Shown here in pieces: positions 24,066-33,108 of a stretch of 64,000 bases of DNA. A program made the translations under genes and the position numbers. Source of the stretch: Candidatus Thiodiazotropha sp. (ex Monitilora ramsayi) (GTDB taxonomy: Bacteria > Pseudomonadota > Gammaproteobacteria > Chromatiales > Chromatiaceae); contig JAHXIO010000004.1 of the NCBI GenBank assembly GCA_025655595.1, positions 1 through 64,000 on the forward strand, written 5' to 3'. Every line of letters starts with the position of its first letter. Positions within the stretch are counted from its first letter, which is position 1. A model generated the notes under the pieces. That model was not told where the DNA came from. It did not search any database and worked only from the letters and a program-made list of their open reading frames with translations.

Positions 24066-26012
24066 CTATCTGTTTTCCCGGTTATCAATCAGGTTGTCGA
24101 CAACGCTGGGATCCGCCAGGGTTGAGGTATCGCCCAGGGTATCGAGCTCGTTGGCTGCGATCTTGCGCAGGATGCGGCGCATGATCTTTCCGGAGCGGGT
24201 CTTCGGTAACCCGGGAGCCCACTGGATGATGTTCACCTTAGCGATGGGACCGATTTCGGAACGAACCAACTTGACCAGATCGGTCTTCAACTCGTCAGTA
24301 CCATCCACGCCGGCCATCAGAGTGACATAGGCGTAGATACCTTGACCGGTCAGGTCATGGGGATAGCCAACTACAGCGGCCTCAGCGACGGAATCATGTA
24401 ATACCAGCGCAGATTCAATTTCGGCGGTACCCAGACGGTGACCGGAGACGTTTAGTACGTCATCCACACGGCCGGTAATCCAGTAGTAACCGTCCTCGTC
24501 GCGACGTGCGCCGTCACCGGTGAAGTAGTAACCGGGATACATGGCAAAGTAGGTCTCGAAGAAGCGTTTGTGGTCGCCGTAGACGGTACGCATCATGGAA
24601 GGCCAGGGGTGCTTGATGGCCAGATTGCCCTCTGCCGGGTTGCCGTCTATCTCCACACCCTGGTCGTCCAACAGTACTGGCGCAACGCCAAAGAAGGGGT
24701 GAGTGGCGGAACCTGGCTTCAGTGGTGTGGCGCCCGGCAGGGGTGTCATCATGTGTGCACCGGTTTCGGTCTGCCACCAGGTATCGACAATGGGACAGCG
24801 CTCATCACCCACCACATTGTGGTACCACTCCCAGGCTTCCGGGTTGATGGGTTCACCAACTGTGCCGAGCAGTCGCAGGCTCTTGCGGCTGGTCTTTTTG
24901 ACCGGCTCCTCACCTGCACCCATCAGAGAACGGATGGCGGTGGGCGCGGTGTAGAAAGTGGCCACGTTATGCTTGTCGCAGACCTGCCAGAAACGGGAGA
25001 TATCAGGATAGGTGGGAATGCCTTCGAACATCACGGTAATGGCGCCGTTGTTGAGCGGACCATAGACGATGTAGGTATGACCTGTTACCCAGCCCACGTC
25101 GGCCGTACACCAGTAGACCTCGCCGTCTTTGTAGTCGAAGACCAGCTTGTGGGTCATAGCCGCCTGCAGCAGATAGCCGCCGGTGGTGTGCAGCACGCCC
25201 TTGGGTTTACCGGTGGAACCGGAGGTGTAGAGGATGAACAGCGGATCGTCCGCATCCATCTCTTCCGCTGGACAGTCAGCGGAGGCATCGGCCATGGCCT
25301 CGTGATACCAGACATCGCGGTCGTCGGCCCAATCTACAGGATCGCCGCCACGCTGAACCACGAGGCAGGTATGGACGTTTGGGCACTGGGCAATCGCCTT
25401 ATCGGCATTGGCCTTGAGCGGGACCTTCTTACCGCCGCGCATGGATTGGTCGGAAGTGATCACAACCTGGCAATCGGAGTCGAGGATACGGTCACGCAGG
25501 GCGTCTGGAGAGAAACCGCCGAAGACGATGGAGTGAACAGCGCCGATACGGGTACAGGCAAGCATGGCTACAGCCGCTTCCGGGATCATCGGCAGATAGA
25601 GGGAGACTCTGTCACCCTTTTTAACGCCACGGGATTTCAGCACATTCGCGAATTTGCTTACCTCGGCGTGCAGTTCCCGGTAGGTGATCTTGCGATCCTC
25701 TTCCGGATTGTCGCCTTCCCAGATGATGGCGACCTGGTCACCTCGTGTCTCCAGGTGGCGATCCAGACAGTTGTAGGAGACATTCAGCTTGGCGCCCTTG
25801 AACCAGTTGATATGGAGATCGTCCTTGTCGAAACTCCAGTCGAGCACCTTGTCCCACTTCTTGAACCAGGTGATGTATTGATCGGCCTGCTCGGCCCAGA
25901 AGCCTTCAGGGTCTTCAATGGATTGCTGATACATGGCCTGATACTGCGCCTCGTTGACGTTGGCCTGTGCAGCAAAGTCGGCAGGGACGGGATAAACCTT
26001 GTGTTCTGACAT
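24066..26012 (-). CDS. acs: Acetyl-CoA synthetase
   Basis: The 648-residue AMP-forming enzyme turns acetate, ATP and CoA into acetyl-CoA. It shows the N-terminal Acs domain, the ATP-binding loop [12 protein letters not shown], the WWQTETG motif, the [15 protein letters not shown] hinge region, and near the C-terminus TRSGKIMRR, whose Lys is the usual acetylation control site. Length is normal. GAGGAG lies 6 bases before the ATG. It is last in the acetate cluster, and an 18-bp palindrome sits 44 bases upstream. Confidence 0.96.
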   Translation of the reverse strand: MSEHKVYPVPADFAAQANVNEAQYQAMYQQSIEDPEGFWAEQADQYITWFKKWDKVLDWSFDKDDLHINWFKGAKLNVSYNCLDRHLETRGDQVAIIWEGDNPEEDRKITYRELHAEVSKFANVLKSRGVKKGDRVSLYLPMIPEAAVAMLACTRIGAVHSIVFGGFSPDALRDRILDSDCQVVITSDQSMRGGKKVPLKANADKAIAQCPNVHTCLVVQRGGDPVDWADDRDVWYHEAMADASADCPAEEMDADDPLFILYTSGSTGKPKGVLHTTGGYLLQAAMTHKLVFDYKDGEVYWCTADVGWVTGHTYIVYGPLNNGAITVMFEGIPTYPDISRFWQVCDKHNVATFYTAPTAIRSLMGAGEEPVKKTSRKSLRLLGTVGEPINPEAWEWYHNVVGDERCPIVDTWWQTETGAHMMTPLPGATPLKPGSATHPFFGVAPVLLDDQGVEIDGNPAEGNLAIKHPWPSMMRTVYGDHKRFFETYFAMYPGYYFTGDGARRDEDGYYWITGRVDDVLNVSGHRLGTAEIESALVLHDSVAEAAVVGYPHDLTGQGIYAYVTLMAGVDGTDELKTDLVKLVRSEIGPIAKVNIIQWAPGLPKTRSGKIMRRILRKIAANELDTLGDTSTLADPSVVDNLIDNRENR

Positions 26013-26055
26013 GGGAAGCTCCTCAACGGTGGTTGTTGATACTTATTAGTGTGTA

Positions 26056-26073
26056 GAAAGACAGCTGTCTTTC
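26056..26073. promoter_or_regulatory. 18-bp perfect palindrome upstream of acs
   Basis: GAAAGACAGCTGTCTTTC is a perfect 18-bp palindrome in the 154-base gap between the exonuclease gene and acs, ending 44 bases before the acs ATG. With no loop and no T-run it looks like a binding site for a dimeric regulator rather than a terminator. The binder is unknown. Confidence 0.5.
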
Positions 26074-26166
26074 GAAACGCTCAACAGGATCATGATTTAT
26101 TCTGTCTGTGATCGTGTATGAAAATTCATCGCAGTAAATGCTCGGTTCGCTCATTCTATATGCTTA

Positions 26167-26859
26167 TCATCGGCTTAGAAAACGGCTGAGTTGACACTTG
26201 CTGGGTTGCGGAAACATCTCCGATGCCATGGCCAGGAAGAGTTCTGCGGTCGCCAGAGCATCGCTCAGTGCGTTGTGCGCTTTGTAATTGGGTAGATTAT
26301 ATCTCGGTCGCAGGTTGAACAGTCTCAGGTTGCCGGCTTGGATCGTATGATTCCGACGTTCGAACAGCTGTCTTGCCAGCACCAGTGTGTCGATGATCGG
26401 AATAATGAACGGGGCACCATAGATTTTCTTACATGCGGCGTTGATAAAGTTTTGCTCGATCGCCGAGTAATGCACCAGCATGACCTTTCCGGCCAATCGC
26501 TCAAGCAATTCAGGCAATGCCTCTTCAATCGGGATACCGGTGGCTGCCTGGTCATCAGTGATTTGATGGATGACAGCGGACTCTTCCGGAATTTCCTCGT
26601 CGATCGAGATCAATTGATGACGCGAGGTCTCCAGTTTGATCATCATGTGCCGTATCTCGACCAGGCCGTAGCTGAGAATCTTGTCACGCTTGGGGTCGAG
26701 GCCGGTCGTTTCCAGGTCGAGGGAGACGATCACAAGTTCTTCACACTGAACCTTTTTCGAGGTCAGGGGCGTGGAAAGGTATTCATGCAGGGCGCCTTCG
26801 CTGACTTTGGATAAAGCCCGCTTGCGAATTGTTTCCTGGCTGAGGAACCTTTGCAGCAT
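26167..26859 (-). CDS. DEDDh 3'-5' exonuclease, DnaQ/PolIII-epsilon-like
   Basis: The 230-residue protein has an exonuclease domain from about residue 43. Exo I is SLDLETTGLD (Asp and Glu), Exo II includes LVHYSAIEQNF, and Exo III is HNALSDALATAEL (His-x4-Asp). These give the metal-binding DEDDh set. An N-terminal extension of about 40 residues is unusual for DnaQ itself. It lies 11 bases downstream of the cNMP/CBS/DUF294 gene, and this pair is often found beside acetate symporter and acs genes. Its role in acetate metabolism is unexplained. Nucleotide-signal turnover is one idea. Confidence 0.85.
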   Translation of the reverse strand: MLQRFLSQETIRKRALSKVSEGALHEYLSTPLTSKKVQCEELVIVSLDLETTGLDPKRDKILSYGLVEIRHMMIKLETSRHQLISIDEEIPEESAVIHQITDDQAATGIPIEEALPELLERLAGKVMLVHYSAIEQNFINAACKKIYGAPFIIPIIDTLVLARQLFERRNHTIQAGNLRLFNLRPRYNLPNYKAHNALSDALATAELFLAMASEMFPQPSKCQLSRFLSR

Positions 26860-26870
26860 TTGGATAAGCC

Positions 26871-28739
26871 CTATCTGAACCTTCCGCCTTGGTAGCGGTT
26901 CTCCATCGTCTCCTGCATGTCCTGTATTACCCGGAAGGCATCCTTGAGATGACGGCGTTCCAGGTCGGAGAGTTCGTCAGGGGCCAGGTAGTTGTCCGGC
27001 TGCATACCCTTGCGAATCTGCTCCGCCTGGTGATTGATTCGCATACTGGCGATGAATTCGAGTGCGTCCACCAGGTTTTCTCCCATCTCCCGGCTGAGGA
27101 CGGAGGTCTCCGCCGCCGCCAGCAGCCGTTCGGTGGTATTGACCGGCTTGAGGCCCTGGTTGAGTGCAAAAACCCTCGCGATATCGGTGATGGGGACGAT
27201 GCCCCGGTGTTTGATATCGAAGGTGTCGTCATGAGCGCCATCGTGAATGAGCACGAATGTTCTGAAGAAACCGAGGGGGGGTCTGTGCTGCAATGCATTG
27301 GAGGCCATAAAGGCAGTAAAGATGCCGTTACCCCGGGTTTTGCTGAGTATTTCCGTCTGTAGCTCGAGGAAAAGCTCCTTTTCACCATGCACCGGTCTCA
27401 GGTCGAAGAAGATGCTGGAGAGCATCAGGGCCATTGGATCGGGTTTGTTGATCCAGGTGTTGAAATATTTCTTCCACACACTCAGGGGCTGCCGCCACTT
27501 GATGTTGGAGGCCATGGCGTCGCCTGGACAGTAGACGAAGTTGCAGGCATTGAGCCCGTCATTGACCTGTTGCGCCAGGGCTTCGAAGTAGGCCGTGTGC
27601 TCCGGTTTCATCTCGTCTGAGATCAGCAGTGCGTTGTCCTGATCGGAATGGGAAGTCTGCTCTCCTCGGGCCTGTGATCCACCGCACATCCAGACATAGG
27701 GCACGGGCGGCGGACCCAGTTTCTCCTCCGCCAGTTCGATCAGTCGCACGGTGAGTGAATCGGTGATGCTGGAGATCGCCTCCCCGACATGTAGTGCCGT
27801 CGCACTGGAGTTGGCGAGCTGAAACTGCAGATCGGGCAGACGCTCACTGACGTTGGCCAGGTCCTGCAGGGTCTCCGCCTTTCGCACATCGGTGGCGAGG
27901 AAGGCGGAGTTGGTAGTCTGGTGCCGGGCCAGATCGGTGGCGGTCAGCATGCCGATGACATTGTCGTTACGCATGACAGGCAGGTGGTGAACGTGGAGCC
28001 TTGTCATGGTCATCAAGGCCTGAAAGGCGAGGGTGTTCTCCTGTATGGTCTCCAGATCGGAGGTCATGATACTTGTCACCGGTTCATCGGGGGAGACACC
28101 AGCGGCGACACATCGTTTGCGTAGATCCCGGTCTGTGATCATGCCTGCGAGTTTCTCGCCATCCATCAGCATTACCGATGAGACATTCTTTTCGCTCATC
28201 AGTTGTGCTGCTTCGCGAATGGTGCTGGAGACGTCGGCCGTGATCGGTGCCTTCTTGAGCAGGTGGGAGATCTCCACCGTCATCTGCGCGATGCTACTGT
28301 TATCCCCGTTGTCCTGAAGCATGCGTACCGCCTGTTTCAGGCGGTCTCTGATCGATTCGCTGAAGTGGCGGTCGAAAGCGGGTTCGGCCTGCCTCATGAC
28401 TTTCAGGTGACTGCAGGGAATTTGATAGAGCAGGGTATCCTCGGTCGCCTCACCGCGGATGGCGCGCCCGAAGTCGATGAGCTGGCAGTCGGTAGTGTAG
28501 ACACCACCCTCTCCCAGTTTTTCAACCAATTTATCTTCCTCATCCAGCAGTTCGATAGCGCCGCTTCTCAGTATGTAGATATAGCTTTGCTCAGACTCTG
28601 GGGGGGGGAAGTCGCTGCCTCTGCGCAGATAGCGGATATCGAGAATTTTCGGGAGTTGATTGAGTTGCTCTTCCGGCAGAACATCAAAGGGGGGGCGTTG
28701 CGCCAGAAAGTCGCGTATCTCGACCAGTTCGATTTCCAT
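26871..28739 (-). CDS. cNMP-binding / CBS-pair / DUF294 nucleotidyltransferase-like protein
   Basis: The 622-residue cytoplasmic protein has a cyclic-nucleotide-binding-like domain (about 20-125, RSGAIELLDEEDKLVEKLGEG), two CBS domains (about 165-280) and a DUF294 nucleotidyltransferase domain. The last has a GGSQARGE...SDQDNALL pattern, followed by DUF294_C. This resembles GlnD-like transferases without the ACT part. Sensing of adenine nucleotides by CBS fits the neighbouring acs and acetate symporter genes. I chose ATG 28739 (GAGCGA upstream) because family members start near EIELVEIRDF. An ATG at 28772 is possible. Confidence 0.85.
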   Translation of the reverse strand: MEIELVEIRDFLAQRPPFDVLPEEQLNQLPKILDIRYLRRGSDFPPPESEQSYIYILRSGAIELLDEEDKLVEKLGEGGVYTTDCQLIDFGRAIRGEATEDTLLYQIPCSHLKVMRQAEPAFDRHFSESIRDRLKQAVRMLQDNGDNSSIAQMTVEISHLLKKAPITADVSSTIREAAQLMSEKNVSSVMLMDGEKLAGMITDRDLRKRCVAAGVSPDEPVTSIMTSDLETIQENTLAFQALMTMTRLHVHHLPVMRNDNVIGMLTATDLARHQTTNSAFLATDVRKAETLQDLANVSERLPDLQFQLANSSATALHVGEAISSITDSLTVRLIELAEEKLGPPPVPYVWMCGGSQARGEQTSHSDQDNALLISDEMKPEHTAYFEALAQQVNDGLNACNFVYCPGDAMASNIKWRQPLSVWKKYFNTWINKPDPMALMLSSIFFDLRPVHGEKELFLELQTEILSKTRGNGIFTAFMASNALQHRPPLGFFRTFVLIHDGAHDDTFDIKHRGIVPITDIARVFALNQGLKPVNTTERLLAAAETSVLSREMGENLVDALEFIASMRINHQAEQIRKGMQPDNYLAPDELSDLERRHLKDAFRVIQDMQETMENRYQGGRFR

Positions 28740-28892
28740 AGATTCGCTCGAATGAAACCGTTTGGTATGCATAGGGCCTGCTAAAGGTCCCAGTATGGAG
28801 TTTTCAGAAAAAATCTCAACGGATTGGTGCGATGCTGTGTGAAAAAAAATCGTCCAATGCGTGGAGACTCTTAAATTCTAAGCAGCCCAGGG

Positions 28893-28916
28893 AAAAAGGC
28901 CCCGCCGAAGCGGGGC
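28893..28916 (-). terminator. Intrinsic terminator after the acetate symporter gene
   Basis: On the minus strand GCCCCGC-TTCG-GCGGGGC forms a 7-bp stem with a stable TTCG loop, followed by C and five T residues, 26 bases after the symporter stop. It separates the symporter pair from the DUF294/exonuclease genes. Confidence 0.9.
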
Positions 28917-28942
28917 ACAATTTACTGCTTTATGGTTGATTA

Positions 28943-30727
28943 TTAATGGTCGGTAGCAGCGCCGGCACCCTTGGGTACGCGGATGTCTTCCACCAGGTGT
29001 TGGATATGATCCGGCGGCGGTGCGGTCATCTTGGAGACCGTGATGGCCACAGCGAAGTTGACCAGTGCACCGACGGCACCGAAGGCGTTCGGCGAGATGC
29101 CCATGAACCAGTTCGCACCCATGTCACCCAGGAAGGATGTACCGGGGATGAACATGATGCCTTTGTGCTGGAACACGTAGAGCATGGTTACACCAATACC
29201 CGATGACATACCCCAGATGGCACCTGCGCGGTTCACCTTCTTGTTGAAGATACCCATCATCAACACGGGGAAGATGGAAGACGCAGCCAGACCGAAGGCA
29301 ATAGCTACGGTGCCGGCAGCGAAATCCGGTGGATGCAGTCCGAAGTAGCCCGCGACACCGATGGCGCCTGCCATGGCGATACGTCCAGCCATCAGCTCGT
29401 TCTTCTCCGAGATATCGGGCATGAACACACCCTTCAGGAGGTCATGAGAGATGGAGGAAGAGATGGCCAGCAAGAGTCCCGCAGCGGTGGAGAGCGCAGC
29501 AGCCAGACCACCGGCGACCACCAGGGCGATAACCCAGTTGGGCAGATTGGCGATTTCCGGATTGGCCAAGACCATGATGTCACGGTCAACCTTGGTCATC
29601 TCGTTGCCTTTCCAGCCCCAGGCCTCAGCCTTGGCAGCGAATTCGGCATTCTTCTCGTTGTAGTACTGAATGCGACCGTCGCCGTTCTTGTCTTCATACT
29701 TCAGCAGACCAGTCTGTTCCCAGTTCTTGAACCACTGGGGACGATCGGCGTAGGCCAGATTGCCTTCGACGGTACCGACGTCACCCACCTGAATGGTGTT
29801 CATCAGGTTCAGACGAGCCATGGAGCCCACTGCAGGAGCGGTGGTGTAGAGGATCGCGATGAAGACCAGTGCCCAGCCGGCGGAGGAGCGAGCGTCCTTA
29901 ACCTTGGGTACGGTGAAGAAACGGATGATGACGTGGGGCAGGCCCGCGGTACCGATCATCAGGGAGAGGGTGTAGACAAACATATTCAGTTTGCTGCCCA
30001 TCACCTGCGTCGAGTACTCCTTGAAGCCCAGGTCGGTCACCACCTGATCGAGCCGATCCATCATGAAGGTGCCGGAGCCATCCGCCATGGTGCTGCCAAG
30101 ACCCAGCTGTGGCACAGGATTGCCGGTCAGGTTCATGGAGATGAAGATGGCAGGTACGGTGTAGGCGAAGATCAGTACGCAGTACTGAGCGATCTGGGTG
30201 TAGGTGATACCCTTCATGCCGCCCATAACCGCATAGATGAATACGATGCCCATGCCGATGAAAAGGCCTGTATCGTAATCGATTTGCAGGAAGCGGGAGA
30301 AGGCCACGCCGATACCTTTCATCTGTCCGATTACGTAGGTCACGGAGGCCAGAATCAGACAGATAACTGCCACGATTCGAGCGGTACGCGAATAGTAACG
30401 GTCACCGATGAACTCAGGCACGGTGAACTTACCGAACTTACGCAGATAGGGTGCCAGCAGCAGCGCCAGGAGCACGTAACCACCGGTCCAGCCCATCAGG
30501 AAGACGGAAGCGCCGTAGCCGTTGAAGGCGATCAAACCGGCCATTGAGATAAAGGAAGCCGCGGACATCCAGTCAGCCGCGGTAGCCATACCGTTGGCGA
30601 TCGGGTGTACGCCGCGACCGGCGGCGTAGAATTCACCGGTTGTTCCGGCACGTGCCCAGAAGGCAATACCGATATAGAGGGCAAAGGTAAAGCCCACTAC
30701 GATATATGTCAGAGTTTGCAGATCCAT
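28943..30727 (-). CDS. actP: Sodium:solute symporter, acetate permease type (ActP-like)
   Basis: The 594-residue SSS-family protein has about 13 membrane helices. Family features include YAAGRGVHPIANGMATAADWMSAAS near residue 35-60 and GGLAAALSTAAGLLLAISS near 410. Like its VC_2705-type relatives it carries an extra hydrophilic insert (about 330-385). In that insert, DKNGDGRIQYYNE resembles a calcium-binding EF-hand loop. It follows its DUF4212 small subunit by 16 bases. With Acs downstream, acetate or a related short acid is the probable substrate, but other monocarboxylates are possible. Confidence 0.85.
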   Translation of the reverse strand: MDLQTLTYIVVGFTFALYIGIAFWARAGTTGEFYAAGRGVHPIANGMATAADWMSAASFISMAGLIAFNGYGASVFLMGWTGGYVLLALLLAPYLRKFGKFTVPEFIGDRYYSRTARIVAVICLILASVTYVIGQMKGIGVAFSRFLQIDYDTGLFIGMGIVFIYAVMGGMKGITYTQIAQYCVLIFAYTVPAIFISMNLTGNPVPQLGLGSTMADGSGTFMMDRLDQVVTDLGFKEYSTQVMGSKLNMFVYTLSLMIGTAGLPHVIIRFFTVPKVKDARSSAGWALVFIAILYTTAPAVGSMARLNLMNTIQVGDVGTVEGNLAYADRPQWFKNWEQTGLLKYEDKNGDGRIQYYNEKNAEFAAKAEAWGWKGNEMTKVDRDIMVLANPEIANLPNWVIALVVAGGLAAALSTAAGLLLAISSSISHDLLKGVFMPDISEKNELMAGRIAMAGAIGVAGYFGLHPPDFAAGTVAIAFGLAASSIFPVLMMGIFNKKVNRAGAIWGMSSGIGVTMLYVFQHKGIMFIPGTSFLGDMGANWFMGISPNAFGAVGALVNFAVAITVSKMTAPPPDHIQHLVEDIRVPKGAGAATDH

Positions 30728-30743
30728 GAGTCAGTATCCCCCA

Positions 30744-30998
30744 TTAATCCTCATGGACGTCAAATTCGACATCCAGAGCGTTCATGCGTTTTGCGTAGAC
30801 GTAGATCAGCACCAGGAAGGTATAGATTGAGCCGTTCTGGGCGAACCAGAACCCAAGACCCAGACCACCAATCTTAATGGTGTTCAGAGGCTCTACCAGG
30901 ATGATGCCGAAAAGAAACGAGCAGATAAACCAAATCACCAGCAAGATGCTTACCAGGCGAATATTGGCTTTCCAGTACTGTTCAGCAGTTTTGTTCAT
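30744..30998 (-). CDS. DUF4212 small subunit of sodium:solute symporter
   Basis: The 84-residue protein has two membrane helices (about 13-35 and 57-72) and the family pattern YWKANIRLVSILLVIWF, GFWFAQNGSIYTFLVLIYVYA. DUF4212 proteins are found next to VC_2705-type symporters and are thought to be their small subunit. The yjcH gene of E. coli occupies the same place beside actP. Confidence 0.9.
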   Translation of the reverse strand: MNKTAEQYWKANIRLVSILLVIWFICSFLFGIILVEPLNTIKIGGLGLGFWFAQNGSIYTFLVLIYVYAKRMNALDVEFDVHED

Positions 30999-31440
30999 AT
31001 CATGATCACTCCGCCGTATTGAAAAGTTGTTGATGTCTTCGAGCCTGTCACCATCGGCGACATCCTGTCGTTATTCTGATGTGAAGAAATCATTCCTTGA
31101 GAAACAGGCACGGTCTGGTGTTTCCGCACACACGGTTACACACATCACAATTTTGGGTCACACACTATGATAATGTCAAATAAAACAATGGGTTAGATGT
31201 TGTTTTTCTTTGTTGCGGTGCGGTATAAGTGTTTCGTAAGGTAACGTAACTGTCTATGCACTGTTACCTTCTGGATCGGGCTTCGTTTCCATTGGTAAAA
31301 ATTGAAAATATTTCCTCTCACCCGTAGCAGGGCATTAAATAGCCTTCGTTGCATCCCAATTTGGCGTATTTACGTATCAATCTATGTGGTCGCATCCGAT
31401 TTGACGGATGCGGGGGGTCATGAATATTCGAGGTGGTGAA
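30999..31440. promoter_or_regulatory. 442-base divergent intergenic region (symporter operon / DUF3179 gene)
   Basis: No gene is seen here. AAGGTAAC (31238-31245) recurs inverted as GTTACCTT (31263-31270) with 17 bases between, a possible operator. Around 31140-31170 there are clustered CACA/TCACA elements (for example TCACA twice in tandem), but not a full CRP palindrome. Promoters for the minus-strand acetate symporter genes and the plus-strand DUF3179 gene must lie here. Confidence 0.4.
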
Positions 31441-32382
31441 ATGTCTGTGCTACGTGTGGTATCGCTTGCAACATATATGTTGTTGCAGAGTTTCGTCATC
31501 GCTCCGGCATTCGGAGCCTCAGTAAATGGTTTCAATCTTGCTGATGCCATGATACCCGTTGATGAGATTTTCCATGGCGGACCTGCAAAAGATGGGATCC
31601 CTGCCATCGACGAGCCGAGATTTGATCCTGCTGCGGATGTCGATTGGCTGAAAGATGGAGACAGAGTGATGGGTGTCAACCTTTTCGGGATCAAAAAGGC
31701 GTATCCACTTCGGATTCTCAATTGGCACGAGATCGTCAATGATCGATTTGACACACAGCCGGTGGTAGTCTCTTTCTGCCCTCTCTGTGGTAGCGGCCTG
31801 GTGATGTCGGCTCGGTCTGGCGGTCGGGATCTGAACTTCGGTGTCTCCGGACTGCTCTATCAGAGTGATATGCTGCTCTATGACAGAGAGACAGAATCCC
31901 TCTGGTCTCAAATGATGAAGCAGGCGGTCACCGGCGCTATGAAGGGGACAACACTGACCCTTCTCAACTCACAAAATACCACATGGAAGGATTGGCGAGA
32001 GTCCCATCCCGATACGCTTGTACTTTCGAGAGAGACGGGCTACTCAAGGAACTACTCCCGTAACCCCTACGCCGGGTATGACAAGCAGAGCGACCTGTAC
32101 TTTCCGGTGTCCGGTGTGGATCCCAGATATCATCCCAAGCAGGCCACACTGGGTATTGAGTTGAACGGAAAGTATAAAGCCTATCCCCACGTAGAGCTTG
32201 ACCGGGCAGGCGGCCGGGTGTCTGAAGAGTTTGCAGGACGAAACCTGGTCGTGCGCTATGACCGTACCAGCCAATCTGCTTGGATAGAGACGCCTGATGG
32301 TGAAAGAATACCCACTATCGAGAGTTTCTGGTTTGCCTGGATGGCGTTTCACCCCGATTCTGAGGTATTTGAAGCAAACTGA
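31441..32382 (+). CDS. DUF3179 exported protein
   Basis: The 313-residue protein has a signal peptide (about 1-25, ending AFGA). It has the DUF3179 core with VSFCPLCGSGLVM near residue 110 and SQMMKQAVTGAMKG. The CPLC pair is conserved in the family and suggests a metal or thiol site. Function is unknown. I chose ATG 31441, which has GAGGTGG upstream and begins the signal peptide. In-frame starts at 31408 and 31420 would put extra polar residues in front. Confidence 0.8.
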   Translation: MSVLRVVSLATYMLLQSFVIAPAFGASVNGFNLADAMIPVDEIFHGGPAKDGIPAIDEPRFDPAADVDWLKDGDRVMGVNLFGIKKAYPLRILNWHEIVNDRFDTQPVVVSFCPLCGSGLVMSARSGGRDLNFGVSGLLYQSDMLLYDRETESLWSQMMKQAVTGAMKGTTLTLLNSQNTTWKDWRESHPDTLVLSRETGYSRNYSRNPYAGYDKQSDLYFPVSGVDPRYHPKQATLGIELNGKYKAYPHVELDRAGGRVSEEFAGRNLVVRYDRTSQSAWIETPDGERIPTIESFWFAWMAFHPDSEVFEAN

Positions 32383-32443
32383 TGCTTCTTCGAGTTGACA
32401 TCCGTGGGATGACTCAATGCTGTATTCATGAAAAAATACTTGA

Positions 32444-32911
32444 ATGATCAAGTCCATACAGCGTTTCTTCGATACCTATCTGTTACCACCCGCTACCGAT
32501 CAACGCGAGCCGATGCCCAGTGAGCGTATCCGGTTGGCTGTGGCGGCATTACTGCTGGAGATCGCGGAGTCGGATTTTTCGCGTTCCACCGACGAGAAGC
32601 AGGTCATTCTGGATATCGTGCGCGCCGATTTCTCTCTGTCGGCGGAACAGGCAGAGTTACTCTTCTCTCTGGCGGAGTCGGAACATGCGGAGTCCACGGA
32701 CTATTTCCAGTTTACCCGTCTCATCAATCAGCACTATTCCGCAGAGGAGAAGGTGGGGCTGATCGAAGCGCTATGGCGGGTGGCTTTTGCCGACCAGGTG
32801 CTGCATCACTACGAAGAGCATGTTATCCGACGGTTATCGGACCTGTTGCATGTCTCTCACCGGGATTTTATCGCAGCCAAACACAGAGCCATGCAGACCG
32901 ACCGTCCATGA
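32444..32911 (+). CDS. TerB-family protein
   Basis: The 155-residue all-helical protein matches the TerB/DjlA fold: ALLLEIAESDFSRSTDEKQ in the first half and IEALWRVAFADQVLHHYEEH in the second, with acidic residues at the expected metal-binding places. TerB-like proteins are linked to tellurite resistance and membrane-associated stress functions, but most single copies like this one have no proven role. No other ter genes are near. Confidence 0.78.
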   Translation: MIKSIQRFFDTYLLPPATDQREPMPSERIRLAVAALLLEIAESDFSRSTDEKQVILDIVRADFSLSAEQAELLFSLAESEHAESTDYFQFTRLINQHYSAEEKVGLIEALWRVAFADQVLHHYEEHVIRRLSDLLHVSHRDFIAAKHRAMQTDRP

Positions 32912-33108
32912 CGGTATAGAAATAGTGCGCGAGAATAGCAGCTGTACCTCATGCCATATGGGGTATAGGCCCTATTGTCATAACCGCAAGGGGCTGGCGC
33001 TAATGAATGCAGAGTGCGGTTGAGGAGTTGATTTCCCACCAATAGCCGCTGGTCGTGATATATTCCACATATCTCATAACGATAAATGGATCGCCCGGAA
33101 GTAAGCCC

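Noticed and set aside
24570-26009. A 479-codon open frame on the plus strand opposite acs
   Set aside because: It is antisense to a clear, full-length acs, has no recognisable domain, and reflects the GC-rich codon pattern of the real gene.
29333-30547. A 404-codon open frame opposite the acetate symporter
   Set aside because: It is His/Gln/Asp-rich with no domain, opposite a well-supported membrane protein.
31140-31180. CRP-like elements (tandem TCACA) upstream of the acetate symporter genes
   Set aside because: The half-sites are in direct, not inverted, order, so no full CRP palindrome is formed.
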